5,203 nucleotides of DNA from CAYWFU01 sp964457585 (GTDB taxonomy: Bacteria; JACRDZ01): the NCBI GenBank assembly GCA_964457585.1, contig CAYWFU010000125.1:1-5203 (forward strand), written 5' to 3'. This document shows positions 4,949 through 5,203 of the stretch, piece after piece; positions within the stretch are counted from its first letter, which is position 1; each line of letters begins with the position of its first letter. Made by a program: the position numbers and the translations under genes. The notes under the pieces were generated by a model. It was given only the letters and a program-made list of their open reading frames with translations. It was not told where the DNA came from and searched no databases.

Positions 4949-5178
4949 TACTTCATAAAAAATGTGGTGGACAACTTGTTATCGAAACTACTTGTAAGCC
5001 TTTTTATATAAAATGCGATAAATGTAAATTCACTAAAGAACTTCAATTTAAACAAGGCAATTCGTTTATTAATGTAGAAGCAGGTGAAAATGATTTATTG
5101 CCTTTAATATCATTTGAAGAATTTATTGATGTCACTATCAGTCACTTAATGTATGATATATTTTTGTTTATTTTGTAG
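4945..5178 (+). CDS. small zinc-ribbon-like protein, unknown function
   Basis: This 77-residue protein carries four cysteines placed like a zinc ribbon: C7 in KKCGGQL, C17, then C24-x2-C27 in IKCDKCKF. A zinc-binding knuckle is plausible from the C-x2-C pair and the CGG turn, but the first pair (C7 and C17) is unusually far apart, so C17 may not be a ligand. The C-terminal half is acidic and then hydrophobic (LMYDIFLFIL at the end). The ATG overlaps the previous stop (ATGA) and has GAAGGA at 4931-4936, so it belongs to the operon. I recognise no named family. No terminator follows in the remaining 25 bases, so the operon may go on beyond the window. Confidence 0.72.
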   Translation: MILHKKCGGQLVIETTCKPFYIKCDKCKFTKELQFKQGNSFINVEAGENDLLPLISFEEFIDVTISHLMYDIFLFIL

Positions 5179-5203
5179 TATTGTATAGTAATTATATAGA
5201 AAA

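Noticed and set aside
4444..5055. Minus-strand frames at 4444-4629 and 4834-5055
   Set aside because: Both lie opposite conserved plus-strand operon genes and translate into F/L/I-rich text expected from antisense of A/T-rich coding DNA.

Overview
This is an AT-rich window (GC roughly one third by eye) from an accessory, mobile-element-rich part of a bacterial genome. The gene families seen (IS1380-type transposase, NHL-repeat protein, ORF6N/KilA-N-like protein, excisionase-type HTH proteins) occur in many low-GC bacteria. Shine-Dalgarno sites and sigma70-type promoters indicate a bacterium, but I cannot name a genus or phylum from the sequence.

Left third (1-1676): after 30 bases of unidentified flank comes an apparently complete IS1380-family insertion sequence. 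It has one full-length minus-strand transposase with its own extended -10 promoter, and ends that read CCTAAA and TTTAGG. Its right end abuts, to the base, the 3' remnant of a gene built of 47-residue NHL beta-propeller repeats (1677-1959). The 5' part of that gene is not found on the other side of the element and no target duplication is visible, so the locus has been rearranged since the insertion, or the insertion removed the 5' part.

Middle (1960-2867): mostly non-coding or decayed. It holds a probable frameshifted small gene (2229-2559) that keeps a good ribosome binding site, a perfect 9-bp inverted repeat, a very GC-rich patch of about 24 bp, and a perfect 10-bp-arm palindrome (2803-2829) shortly before the next promoter.

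Right half (2868-5178): a compact six-gene plus-strand operon behind a full-consensus promoter (TTGACA, 17 bp, TATAAT). In order it encodes a short serine recombinase, a 60-residue unknown protein, an excisionase-like HTH protein, an ORF6N-domain protein, a second HTH protein paralogous to the first but carrying a 60-residue N-terminal extension, and a small zinc-ribbon-like protein. Every junction is an overlap or a 12-nt gap, each gene has a Shine-Dalgarno site, and three junctions use TAATG or ATGA coupling. I read it as the recombination and regulation module of an uncharacterised small integrative element or prophage remnant. The recombinase would cut and join DNA, and the HTH pair are candidates for controlling direction or transcription. 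The operon may continue beyond the window, and its role is inferred from gene families and layout only.
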